Source: a virus
Direction: 5' to 3' (one strand)
DNA length: 64,000 bases
IMG/VR virus record: IMGVR_UViG_3300021437_000001
Coordinates: 53,955 to 117,954 of that record
In this document: in pieces, positions 32,391-39,415 of the stretch
Layout: each line of letters begins with the position of its first letter
Position numbering within the stretch: the first letter of the stretch is position 1
Translations under genes and position numbers: made by a program
Notes under the pieces: model-generated
What the model saw: the letters and a program-made list of their open reading frames with translations, nothing else
Told to the model about the DNA's origin: nothing
The model's database searches: none

Positions 32391-33164
32391 GTCTTTTTTA
32401 ATAAATTTTTGTATATCGTCCATTGATATAAGTCCCATAGGTGCCAAGCCATTATTTACACTCTTCAATTCAAAAAAGAAGTCTGGCTGTTCACCGAAGG
32501 CTTTAAATTCAAAACCGACTTGCGTCACATGGCCCACGGGTTTAGTCAAAAAATAAGCGGCATCATACCAAGACCGCAAGTCTGAACTGCCTCGGATATT
32601 GTCTGCGGCATTCTTAGACTTTGACGTCTTATTGTGATGCACAAGCATGATCGCCGTGCCACTGTCCCGCTGTAAGTGTCTCAATTTGGTAAGTATCTTA
32701 CTCATTTGAGACGTGCTACCTTCGGCAGTGTTCGGAATGAGACGCACCAATGGGTCCATAATGATAAGCAATGGCCTCTCTTCAGTCACTTGCTTTCGCA
32801 ATGCCTCAAAATGCTCATCGTTATCTAGTGCGAAGTTTTGCCCTGCCACGATTGACACGTTTTGTCGTAGGTCTCGCATTGAGGCTTGTTTTGCTCTGCA
32901 AATTTGCTCTAGACGTTCTTTGATAATTGCACCGCTATCCTCGCCTTGTATCATCATGACTCTGCCTTGTTTCAATACGTTATACATTCCAAAACATTTT
33001 TCACCTGTGGCAATACTGACCAACAATTCACCAGCAAGCCAAGACTTTCTCGTTTTGGGATCACCTGCCACAAGACACGTTGACGACTCTGGTAGTAGTC
33101 TCTCAATGAGCCATGATGTGTTGCCTTTATCATCTAGTTGATCAATTGATTCAAACTTAAACAT
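32388..33164 (-). CDS. RepA-like hexameric ATPase/helicase (AAA_25)
   Basis: 258 residues. A RecA-fold ATPase with a divergent Walker A, AGDPKTRKSW (about 33-42), as found in RSF1010 RepA-type proteins where the middle Gly is replaced. Further blocks are VMMIQGEDSG (about 69), PLLIIMDPL (about 130, Walker B), IMLVHHNKTSKS (about 171) and IRGSSDLRSWYDAA (about 188). The family includes replicative helicases and recombination mediators. No RepA-type C-terminal primase is present. Confidence 0.82.
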   Translation of the reverse strand: MFKFESIDQLDDKGNTSWLIERLLPESSTCLVAGDPKTRKSWLAGELLVSIATGEKCFGMYNVLKQGRVMMIQGEDSGAIIKERLEQICRAKQASMRDLRQNVSIVAGQNFALDNDEHFEALRKQVTEERPLLIIMDPLVRLIPNTAEGSTSQMSKILTKLRHLQRDSGTAIMLVHHNKTSKSKNAADNIRGSSDLRSWYDAAYFLTKPVGHVTQVGFEFKAFGEQPDFFFELKSVNNGLAPMGLISMDDIQKFIKKD

Positions 33165-33188
33165 TTGGCCCTTGCCTTTCTCCTATCC

Positions 33189-33216
33189 TTATCGGTAGGT
33201 ATATTGAAAAACTTTA
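33189..33216 (-). promoter_or_regulatory. Sigma-28 (FliA)-type promoter, 12-base spacer
   Basis: TAAAGTTT-N12-ACCGATAA on the - strand, 25 bases before the RepA-like start. Confidence 0.75.
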
Positions 33217-33253
33217 GCAAAATAGTCAACTATTACAATAAAAAAATGTCTAC

Positions 33254-33475
33254 CTAGTTGAACTGAGACGTCTCAGGTAGATACATTTCATTGAGTTGAT
33301 CAAGTAAAATGCTAGCGTACACCTCGGGTGTATTGATATGAGACGGTAGGTTCGTGATTAGTACCACGAACCCAGACGCCTCGAGTGTTTCAATCCAGGA
33401 CATTGCCTCATCATCTAATTCATTGACAAGACGTTCTGCTGTAGCATATTGAGATTTACCTTTGATTAGTATCAT
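33254..33475 (-). CDS. Small hypothetical protein, 73 aa
   Basis: ATG 33475 lies in GGAGTCAAAATG. A compact alpha/beta protein (SWIETLEASGFVVLITNLPS). No family recognised. First of a tight four-gene run whose ends overlap. Confidence 0.6.
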   Translation of the reverse strand: MILIKGKSQYATAERLVNELDDEAMSWIETLEASGFVVLITNLPSHINTPEVYASILLDQLNEMYLPETSQFN

Positions 33476-33666
33476 TTTGACTCCAATTTTTGGTTTATTA
33501 ATTCTTGCAATCCTCGTGCCGATACCATTAATGAATGAATTTCTAACATTAAGACGCCACAAACTAACGGCATATCAGATTGATTCAAGTGGCCGTGTCT
33601 CTCCATTTGAGACACTAATGCCTTGAGTTTGTTTGCTCTGTCAATCATAAACTGAACCTGTTCCAT
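33472..33666 (-). CDS. Small helical protein, 64 aa
   Basis: Start in AGGAGTCTCATAATG, so half of the GTCTCA motif separates the ribosome site and the ATG. Two helices likely (VQFMIDRANKLKALVSQME, ILEIHSLMVSARGLQEL). No family recognised. Confidence 0.6.
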   Translation of the reverse strand: MEQVQFMIDRANKLKALVSQMERHGHLNQSDMPLVCGVLMLEIHSLMVSARGLQELINQKLESK

Positions 33667-33968
33667 TATGAGACTCCTAGGAATTTGTAGCGTTTTGTTA
33701 CGACGTGTACTGTATTAAATTGAGACGTGTTGACTATTTCTCCAGTCTCGACGTTCAATAGTTCAAAACTTGAGTCTGAAATCAGTACCTCAGTGACGTC
33801 TTGACTTAGTCGGTAGCATCCTATCTTTTTGCCCTCTGAGTACTTGCGGACCCATGCGGTAGCATCGGCGAAAGTGTCAAGCGGTGTCGATAAGTCTCGA
33901 CCGTTTTGCGTGACCATGTACCAAGACCGTTGACCAAGGGTATGTCTTAAAATGAAACACTTATCCAT
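33666..33968 (-). CDS. Hypothetical protein, 100 aa
   Basis: A beta-rich small protein (CFILRHTLGQRSWYMVTQNG, VTEVLISDSSFELLNVETG). Overlaps the neighbours by one to eight bases. No family recognised. Confidence 0.6.
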   Translation of the reverse strand: MDKCFILRHTLGQRSWYMVTQNGRDLSTPLDTFADATAWVRKYSEGKKIGCYRLSQDVTEVLISDSSFELLNVETGEIVNTSQFNTVHVVTKRYKFLGVS

Positions 33969-34191
33969 TTGACACCTTCTTGTTTCGTTTTGATACAGGT
34001 AGGTTTCGAGACTCTTTCAAGGCTTGCTGCGCATCTTGAATCATGCTTTCGACTGCGGTCAATGTAACTTTTGCGCCGTGAGCCTTAACAACGGCTAGCA
34101 AAACTTGTGCCAAATTCATTATTAACACCGTGTCCTCATTGAAGACAGGATTAGGTTGTTTCAATTTGATAACTTTCGCATTCTGTTCCAT
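33961..34191 (-). CDS. Small hypothetical protein, 76 aa
   Basis: Leader CAAAGGAGTATCAAAATG, a form shared with three other genes in this region. The C-terminus is basic (SKRNKKVSNG). It carries a sigma-28-type promoter 33 bases upstream, so it heads the run 34191-33254. No family recognised. Confidence 0.6.
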   Translation of the reverse strand: MEQNAKVIKLKQPNPVFNEDTVLIMNLAQVLLAVVKAHGAKVTLTAVESMIQDAQQALKESRNLPVSKRNKKVSNG

Positions 34192-34223
34192 TTTGATACT
34201 CCTTTGTTTAGTGTTCGTTTTTC

Positions 34224-34251
34224 TTATCGGACGATTGAGTCAAAAACTTAA
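34224..34251 (-). promoter_or_regulatory. Sigma-28 (FliA)-type promoter, 12-base spacer
   Basis: TTAAGTTT-N12-TCCGATAA on the - strand. The weakest of the eight (two base changes and a long spacer), but in the same position relative to a start codon. Confidence 0.65.
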
Positions 34252-34270
34252 GAACTATTTTTGTCTCAAA

Positions 34271-34873
34271 TTAGCACGCTCCCCAGCCAGCAAGCATCGT
34301 CTCAAATTGAGACTCTTTTTTGATTGCTTTTTCACGTTCAATTTTTATTTTTGCGTCAAGTTTTGCCTTGACCGTTGCAATTTTTGTCTTGAGGCTTGCA
34401 ATCCTTTTTTGCAAGCCTTGCGGTCTCAAGTCACCTTGACAGACTGGACATTTTGCGGACTGATAGACTTTCAAGGCAAGCAATCGAGACTTGCAAGCGC
34501 CGCAAGTGTGAAAGGCTTTCGACCGTGTCAACGGCTTGCTTTCAAGGTCACGCAATTGCGTCGATAGCGCCTTGACTCGGTCTTGCAATTTTGACAGTGA
34601 CTTGCTTTCGATAGTCACCTCACAAAAATAAACAGCCACAACGGTGTCCCATTTTGAGGCATTTTTCAAACAAAAATCATGTGCCTCATTATAAGACGTA
34701 AAGACTTGATCAAGTCTATAGTCTACTTTTGAGACAGTTTGAAAGTCGCCGCTATAACCGTCTTGATGTCCATTTTCGAGACGGTCTTGATCTTGTTTTG
34801 ACTTAAATAGATCATAAATCTCATTTCGAGACAACTTTCCTTTTCTAGTTGTCTCAATATTACACGCTCCCAT
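34271..34873 (-). CDS. Zinc-ribbon protein with helical coil, 200 aa
   Basis: Residues about 120-150 have CGACKSRLLALKVY and CPVCQGDLRPQG, a rubredoxin-like zinc ribbon. It is flanked by helical, lysine-rich stretches (LQKRIASLKTKIATVKAKLD). The N-terminus has a compact domain (IYDLFKSKQDQDRLENGHQD). Phage proteins of this form are common but uncharacterised. No sigma-28-type promoter precedes it; it follows the MGYTHYW gene terminator. Confidence 0.62.
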   Translation of the reverse strand: MGACNIETTRKGKLSRNEIYDLFKSKQDQDRLENGHQDGYSGDFQTVSKVDYRLDQVFTSYNEAHDFCLKNASKWDTVVAVYFCEVTIESKSLSKLQDRVKALSTQLRDLESKPLTRSKAFHTCGACKSRLLALKVYQSAKCPVCQGDLRPQGLQKRIASLKTKIATVKAKLDAKIKIEREKAIKKESQFETMLAGWGAC

Positions 34874-34920
34874 TTGACACGCTCCTTTTTGATACGTTGT
34901 TTAGTAGACGTCACGAAAAA

Positions 34921-34948
34921 GGCCCCATCTCAAAATGAGACAGGGCCA
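34921..34948 (-). terminator. Terminator hairpin built around the GTCTCA palindrome
   Basis: On the - strand a GGCCC stem closes on TGTCTCATTTTGAGAT and GGGGCC and is followed by TTTTTC. It lies 8 bases after the stop of the MGYTHYW gene. The palindrome forms the upper half of the stem. Confidence 0.7.
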
Positions 34949-34955
34949 CAAAGGA

Positions 34956-35438
34956 TTACACCGCCTCATCCTGAGACGTTTTTCGGACATTTGGTTGTAT
35001 TGAATTGGGAATCTGTATTCTTTTGAGACCAGTTATTTTGCGTGCCAAAATGAGACCATCATTCCAGTCGTCTTGACGTCCGTCGCTTGCGACGTCGATA
35101 AGATCACCTAGACGATGTTTCAAAATGATAAGGCAAGCGGTCACGACTGTATCATACGGATACATATTCGTTTTGCAAAAATCTGACTCATTTTGAGACA
35201 AGTGCTCTCGCATAACGAAGTCCTCACATGAGCCGACTCGTTCTGAGCCATTCACTTTGAGACCACCATAGAGTTTTGGCTCACAATGAGCCGAAAATCC
35301 AGCGAGACCGCCAAACGTCTCAGAATAATACCGTATCGTTTTGGCACATTCATAAATCGCTTTTTGATACGCTGCCTCAGATTGAGTCGCTTTGCCTTTC
35401 GGCGCTTTTTTGAAAGTCCAGTAATGCGTATATCCCAT
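34956..35438 (-). CDS. Phage MGYTHYW-type conserved protein
   Basis: 160 residues beginning MGYTHYWTFKKAPKG, a start seen in a widespread but uncharacterised phage protein family. The middle has GLAGFSAHCEP and GSCEDFVM. Several places where palindrome copies fall give the peptide pattern SQxE (SQNESD, SQDEAV). Function unknown. A sigma-28-type promoter is 68 bases upstream. Confidence 0.65.
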   Translation of the reverse strand: MGYTHYWTFKKAPKGKATQSEAAYQKAIYECAKTIRYYSETFGGLAGFSAHCEPKLYGGLKVNGSERVGSCEDFVMREHLSQNESDFCKTNMYPYDTVVTACLIILKHRLGDLIDVASDGRQDDWNDGLILARKITGLKRIQIPNSIQPNVRKTSQDEAV

Positions 35439-35505
35439 TTTGATACTCCTTTGTTTTGAGACCGTCGTCTTGACAAGTCTCGGTTTTGTTTTGCTGTCTT
35501 ATCTC

Positions 35506-35532
35506 TTATCGGTCACTTTTTTAAAAACTTGA
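35506..35532 (-). promoter_or_regulatory. Sigma-28 (FliA)-type promoter
   Basis: TCAAGTTT-N11-ACCGATAA on the - strand, two mismatches to the consensus. Confidence 0.75.
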
Positions 35533-35558
35533 GGCTTTCAGTCAACTTTTTTAAAAAA

Positions 35559-35846
35559 TCACGCCGCTTTAAATTGATTCAATATGTCCCAATCTGAGAC
35601 AGTTTCATTGGTATCGTCCCAAACTAAGACAGTACGTCCAGCGTGACCGTGCAATAGGATAGCGTCAACCCATGTCTCAAATTGAGTCACTGAATTGATC
35701 TTGCGAGTCGAGCCGTCCGCAAGTTTTGCGTCAACGGTCCAGCGGACTTGCGTCAAGCCTTGCGCATTGACTTGACCGCTTGCAACGTGTCCAGTGCCCG
35801 ACGTGCCTGTCAAGTCTTGCAATCGTATCAACTTAAATGTTCTCAT
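35559..35846 (-). CDS. Hypothetical protein, 95 aa
   Basis: Start ATG 35846 lies in CAAAGGAGTCTCAAAATGAGA, so the whole palindrome covers the start codon. The longer frame from 35906 adds an unlikely N-terminus. Beta-rich (GTGHVASGQV, TVLVWDDTNETV). No family recognised. Confidence 0.6.
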   Translation of the reverse strand: MRTFKLIRLQDLTGTSGTGHVASGQVNAQGLTQVRWTVDAKLADGSTRKINSVTQFETWVDAILLHGHAGRTVLVWDDTNETVSDWDILNQFKAA

Positions 35847-35932
35847 TTTGAGACTCCTTTGTTTACGTCTTGCGTCAATATTGACAGACGACGTCAAAAC
35901 AGTCAAGTAAAAAATACAGTCTCATTTTGAGA

Positions 35933-36130
35933 CTAAAGACCGTACCATGTCAAACTGAGACGGTCTTGATTTTCATTCAATCGGTCAAGTTCAAGGTCTG
36001 TCAAGTCTTGCAACGTGTCAAGATAGCTTGCGGACTGGACAAAAAAGCCGTCGCCGTCCAGTGACTCGACGCAAGCCTCAATTTTTCGACCGTCAACGGT
36101 CAAAACAAGATCTTTTTTGCGTTGTCTCAT
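35933..36130 (-). CDS. Small hypothetical protein, 65 aa
   Basis: Begins MRQRKK; the stop lies at the edge of an exact palindrome copy (35919-35933). Leu- and Asp-rich second half (LTDLELDRLNENQDRLSL). No family recognised. Confidence 0.55.
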   Translation of the reverse strand: MRQRKKDLVLTVDGRKIEACVESLDGDGFFVQSASYLDTLQDLTDLELDRLNENQDRLSLTWYGL

Positions 36131-36131
36131 A

Positions 36132-36800
36132 TTAAGCCACCTTATCCCACGTCGTGTTTTGATAGTTTTTTGCGCCGTGATAGACTAGACCGATTTTGTT
36201 TTGCTTGCCTTGCGCCGCTATCAAGTCGTCTTGCGTGCTGTCAACGTAGCCAGCCGCTTGCAATGCCTCTAGACTTTCAAACACTTTCGAGTGAAAGTCT
36301 GTCTCAATTTGAATCAAGTCGTCTTGTTTGCCACCGAAGGAAAAAATGACTCGGAATGAGACAGGCAAGTTTTTATAGGACTGTATCATTTTGACCATTT
36401 TTGAATAGGCATAAAATGAGACACGTTTTTCTGTCTCAAAATGGCGCATGATTGCAATCCATTTTTCAAAATATTCAAGGCTGTAAAAATCACCCGCATC
36501 ATGAATTCTCACTTTGAGATTTTCAACGCTTCTCTTTTTGAGCCATGTCTCAATTTCGGAAATCATTGCAGGGACAAAATTCTCACTTTGAGACAGTTCA
36601 AGTTTTGCATTATGAGCCGATACGGACGACTTGAAACGATACGTTCCAGATCGAGCGTAGCATCCTGAGACGCATGCGCTTGCCATTGGGCACGTCTTGA
36701 AACCTGTCTCAGATTGAAACGCTGGCAAGGTCCAGTTAACGACCGTTGTCCCACTTTGAGACGACTTTTTCATTTTTGCATTTTGAGTTAACAATATCAT
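36132..36800 (-). CDS. Gp88-like phage protein
   Basis: 222 residues. CPMASACVSGCYARSGTY (about 37-54) and VRIHDAGDFYSLEYFEKW (about 96-113) match the Gp88 family of phage proteins. The cysteine cluster suggests metal or Fe-S binding. Copies of the palindrome inside the gene are read as FQSETG, LSQSEN and IQIETD. Its start codon sits in CAAAGGAGTATCAAAATG. A sigma-28-type promoter is 48 bases upstream. Confidence 0.75.
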   Translation of the reverse strand: MILLTQNAKMKKSSQSGTTVVNWTLPAFQSETGFKTCPMASACVSGCYARSGTYRFKSSVSAHNAKLELSQSENFVPAMISEIETWLKKRSVENLKVRIHDAGDFYSLEYFEKWIAIMRHFETEKRVSFYAYSKMVKMIQSYKNLPVSFRVIFSFGGKQDDLIQIETDFHSKVFESLEALQAAGYVDSTQDDLIAAQGKQNKIGLVYHGAKNYQNTTWDKVA

Positions 36801-36847
36801 TTTGATACTCCTTTGTTTTGCAAGCCGTCTTGACTTGCTTGACTATC

Positions 36848-36874
36848 TTATCGGTCACTTTTTTAAAAACTTGA
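36848..36874 (-). promoter_or_regulatory. Sigma-28 (FliA)-type promoter for the Gp88-like gene
   Basis: TCAAGTTT-N11-ACCGATAA on the - strand, identical in core and spacer to the 35506 element. Confidence 0.75.
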
Positions 36875-36887
36875 GGCCTTTTTTGCA

Positions 36888-36931
36888 AAAAAATAAAAAA
36901 AGAGGCCGTATCAGATTGATACAGCCCCTAT
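36888..36931 (-). terminator. Terminator with a GTATCA-N3-TGATAC stem
   Basis: On the - strand AGGGGCTGTATCA pairs with TGATACGGCCTCT and is followed by a long T-rich tail. It ends the DUF932-like gene, 11 bases after its stop. The stem is the GTATCA variant of the regional palindrome. Confidence 0.75.
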
Positions 36932-36941
36932 TCGTCTCAAA

Positions 36942-37730
36942 TTAAGCCGCTTTGATCAATTGAGTCGCAGCGTCCCATATTGAGGCGTTCAAGTCGATAG
37001 CTTTCACGCTTTCAGTCTTGATTTTGCGTGCTGTCATGTTGCGGACGTTTTGCACGCCGTTCTCATCTTGAGACACTGTTTGGTATCTCAATCCGAAACG
37101 AATAATGTTCTCTTGTATCACATTGAGACAACTAAACAAGTCATTTTTTGCGTCGTCTTGACGTCGGACTTTCAGCAAGTCCGCAATCTCAATCTTGACA
37201 ACGTTGTCAATGCCTTGCAATCGGATTGACGCAACGTCTTGCGCAAGCTTGATCAACTCACTCGGTGACACGTCACGGGCTTGCATCATTTTGACCGTAT
37301 CAACTAAAGACTCACGTTGAGCAACTAGTCTCGGAATGAGACTGTCAAGTTCTTGATACGGATTGCCTAAGTGTTTCACTTTGATTGTCTCAAAATGAGT
37401 CCCAACGTTCAATTGGTTGGCGCAAGTCCCACGGAAAAGACCTAAAACGCCTTGAAGTGAGCCGTATAAATGTGGGACTTTAAAAATGATGTCAAAACCG
37501 AGGCCGTCAATTGCAAAACCGTCTCTTGATCGGTATCTTGCAACGGTCGTTTGAAAGTCTTGACGGTCTGGACTTTTTGCCTTGCCTGTCTTAAGATGAA
37601 CTAGGTCAAAACCGTGACTGTCTAGGACTTCAGCTATCAATGCGGGCTTGATAGCTTGAAAGCGGTCTGATTTTGAAACGTGTTTTTGATCTTGCACGAA
37701 GCTAGTTGAAACTGTGTTATTTTGAGACAT
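36942..37730 (-). CDS. DUF932-like phage/plasmid protein
   Basis: 262 residues. The core YGSLQGVLGLFRGTCANQLNVG (quoted in part) and the upstream GLGFDIIFKVPH resemble DUF932 proteins, found on phages and plasmids beside DNA-handling genes. ATG 37730 follows CAAAGGAAGTGC. A longer ATG at 37763 lacks a ribosome site. A sigma-28-type promoter lies 53 bases upstream and a terminator directly downstream, so it is a single-gene unit. Confidence 0.6.
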   Translation of the reverse strand: MSQNNTVSTSFVQDQKHVSKSDRFQAIKPALIAEVLDSHGFDLVHLKTGKAKSPDRQDFQTTVARYRSRDGFAIDGLGFDIIFKVPHLYGSLQGVLGLFRGTCANQLNVGTHFETIKVKHLGNPYQELDSLIPRLVAQRESLVDTVKMMQARDVSPSELIKLAQDVASIRLQGIDNVVKIEIADLLKVRRQDDAKNDLFSCLNVIQENIIRFGLRYQTVSQDENGVQNVRNMTARKIKTESVKAIDLNASIWDAATQLIKAA

Positions 37731-37782
37731 TTTGCACTTCCTTTGTTTTAACGGTCGCATCATTGCGCCGTCGATAGTTAAC

Positions 37783-37809
37783 TTATCGGTGACTTTTTAA
37801 AAAACTTGA
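37783..37809 (-). promoter_or_regulatory. Sigma-28 (FliA)-type promoter
   Basis: TCAAGTTT-N11-ACCGATAA on the - strand, two mismatches to consensus; the right-most copy. Confidence 0.75.
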
Positions 37810-37828
37810 GGCCTTTTTTAAAAAAAAC

Positions 37829-37954
37829 TTATCTTTTTTGCATCGACTCGACAACTGTCTTAATTTGAGCCGTTGTCGGTATTGACACCATCAAGCACGC
37901 CGCCCCATAAAGATACAGTCCTAAAATGAGACTAAAAGCTATTAACTGTTTCAT
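37829..37954 (-). CDS. Small signal-bearing peptide, 41 aa
   Basis: ATG 37954 starts a frame reading MKQLIAFSLILGLYLYGAAC, a signal-like or transmembrane start with a cysteine that is not in a canonical lipobox. A short polar tail follows, ending MQKR. The start is preceded by GGAGAATCTCAAT. Confidence 0.45.
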   Translation of the reverse strand: MKQLIAFSLILGLYLYGAACLMVSIPTTAQIKTVVESMQKR

Positions 37955-37966
37955 ATTGAGATTCTC

Positions 37967-38116
37967 CTATTGTTTAGTATTTAAGTCAAGTATATTCTCA
38001 TCTTGAGACGAAAAAGACTCGACCGCTAAGTATCCCAATATGAGACACCAAGCTGTTGTGTATCCATTTGAGCCGAAAGTCAAGTAAACAAAAATAAGCA
38101 ATGAAAACTGTTTCAT
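37967..38116 (-). CDS. Small membrane protein, 49 aa
   Basis: ATG 38116 begins MKQFSLLIFVYLTFG, with further hydrophobic residues to about 35 and an acidic tail. It resembles the 41-aa peptide next to it in the MKQ start, size and membrane character, perhaps a duplicated pair. The in-frame upstream ATG at 38206 lies inside another gene. Confidence 0.45.
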   Translation of the reverse strand: MKQFSLLIFVYLTFGSNGYTTAWCLILGYLAVESFSSQDENILDLNTKQ

Positions 38117-38132
38117 ATTGATACGCCCCTTT

Positions 38133-38402
38133 TTATTCAAAATCAGATAAGTCAAAACCCATTGAGTCAACGGCTTGCAAGACAGGCGTCTCAAAATGAG
38201 ACTCATATAGACTTATCAAGTCTTGACCTAGGTCTTGCACGGCTTGACTTTTTGACGCTTGCATTGCACGCAAGGCTTTCGACTTATAACTCATGTCACC
38301 ACCCATGCAACGGTCAAGCTGTCTCAAAGTGAGATGCTCAACGATTTCTGTCCAGATTTGAGACATTTGAGCTTGAACTTGACGATTTTTGTCTTGTCTC
38401 AT
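38133..38402 (-). CDS. Hypothetical helical protein, 89 aa
   Basis: MRQDKNRQ start, Q- and S-rich, largely helical (KALRAMQASKSQAVQDLGQD). It carries one exact palindrome copy (38188-38202) read as SHFETP. The start lies right after the stop of the next upstream gene. No family recognised. Confidence 0.55.
   Translation of the reverse strand: MRQDKNRQVQAQMSQIWTEIVEHLTLRQLDRCMGGDMSYKSKALRAMQASKSQAVQDLGQDLISLYESHFETPVLQAVDSMGFDLSDFE
38188..38202. repeat. Exact copy of GTCTCA-N3-TGAGAC inside a coding region
   Basis: A perfect 15-base palindrome with AAA in the centre, located inside the 89-aa gene. Confidence 0.9.
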
Positions 38403-38403
38403 A

Positions 38404-38565
38404 TTAAGCCGCCTTTCTCAAAACGATACATACGGTTGGATTGTTCTCAAATTGAGCCTGTTGCTTTTTGATACGTTTTGGCTTGCTTGCGCCCTCGGCG
38501 TGTCCAGCCTTAAGTTTTGTCAAAATCACGTTTTTTTGTCCAGCTATCAGTTTAGGTTGTCTCAT
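38404..38565 (-). CDS. Small basic protein, 53 aa
   Basis: A frame from ATG 38565 to TAA 38404. It begins MRQPKLIAGQKNVIL and has K/R-rich stretches (KPKRIKKQQ). It shares the MRQ start with three other local genes. A strong sigma-70-like promoter lies about 170 bases upstream, and it is the first gene of the leftward block. Confidence 0.5.
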   Translation of the reverse strand: MRQPKLIAGQKNVILTKLKAGHAEGASKPKRIKKQQAQFENNPTVCIVLRKAA

Positions 38566-38734
38566 TTTGAAGCCTTTCGTTTCGGGTTGATACTTAACTA
38601 TCTTGCACGCCGCATGCCAACGTAAACACCTGAATTCACTTAAGTCTCAATCTGAGAAAGCGTCGATCTTTTAGTCAATCCAGCCCCTAAACCCTAAACC
38701 CCAGCAAAACCCACTACTTAAGGCCTGTCAATCT

Positions 38735-38762
38735 TATATACAAGAGTGACAGTTTTTGTCAA
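38735..38762 (-). promoter_or_regulatory. Strong sigma-70 promoter reading left
   Basis: TTGACA (38757-38762) and TATATA (38735-38740) on the - strand with a 16-base spacer, close to consensus. It would transcribe the genes from 38565 leftward. Confidence 0.75.
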
Positions 38763-38880
38763 GTATCTCATATTGGTACACTGCCACGTTTTCACCTATA
38801 TATAGAAAAACAACATAATCCCATAGTGAGACATATACACTTATTAAGGTCTATCTAGTCAAGGTCAAGTCTAGACCTAG

Positions 38881-39032
38881 GTCAACGGATAGCGTGACGA
38901 TAGGTCAAGGCCTTGAGATAGTATTGCGGCAAGGTCAACGGATAGCAAGACAGAAAGGATTGAAATCTCAATATGAGACATGAATGGGTGTGAGTGTGTT
39001 GGAATGAGACAATCAGCGGATAGCAAGACAGA
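38881..39032. repeat. Direct repeat CGGATAGC(A/G)(A/T)GAC, three copies
   Basis: GTCAACGGATAGCGTGAC at 38881, GGTCAACGGATAGCAAGAC at 38933 and ATCAGCGGATAGCAAGACAG at 39012, spaced 52 and 79 bases apart with GGTCAAG words between. Iteron-like arrangement. Confidence 0.75.
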
Positions 39033-39277
39033 CGACCGTTGTCAAGCGTCAAAAAACTATCTAGTCGAGCGCAAAGCGTTTCAATTTGAGAATCTATGCG
39101 AAAATAAAAAAGAAAAAAGAAAGCGTCTCAAAATGAGACTCTGACGATAATGTATATTATCATCACGTTTCAAAATGAGAATCCTCAATGAATACGGGGG
39201 GATAGCTGCGTTGCAGTGCCGAGGCCCTATGCTTGTGCCTAGTAGTCTCTCACAATTTTTTTAGCATTATATTAGTT

Positions 39278-39290
39278 GACGCACTGCGTT
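39278..39290. promoter_or_regulatory. Operator-like palindrome GACGCACTGCGTT
   Basis: ACGCA-C-TGCGT inverted repeat, just downstream of a TATATT stretch. Related copies are at 39416, 39538 and 56093. Confidence 0.5.
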
Positions 39291-39415
39291 AAGCCTACAG
39301 TTTGCCAGACAGTTGATTTCCAGAAACGAAAATCCTGATTGAAAATTTTATTTTTTGAGTGTGTAATAAGTTCTTGATTAGATTGCTAGTTTTTGTATTT
39401 TTTACACTTATAAAT

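Larger units (their letters stand above)
33260..39186. repeat. Palindrome field: many copies of GTCTCA-N3-TGAGAC
   Basis: Exact copies at 34299, 35919, 38188 and 39125. Copies with one mismatch include 34927, 35674, 36301, 37328, 37387, 38644 and 38965, and many more have two. The centre is three A/T-rich bases. Copies occur in genes, in start-codon regions, in terminator stems and in the non-coding 38.6-39.2 kb. A GTATCA-N3-TGATAC form also occurs. In unrelated proteins the motif is read as SQxET-like peptides, so the constraint is on the DNA. Confidence 0.85.

Noticed and set aside
38684-38702. CCCTAAA repeat resembling a telomere motif
   Set aside because: Only two to three units; most likely chance in a C/A-rich stretch, and this is not a linear end.
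33260-39186. Interpreting the palindromes as a CRISPR array or transposon ends
   Set aside because: Spacing is irregular, the sites are short and lie inside genes, and there are no spacers, cas genes or transposase.
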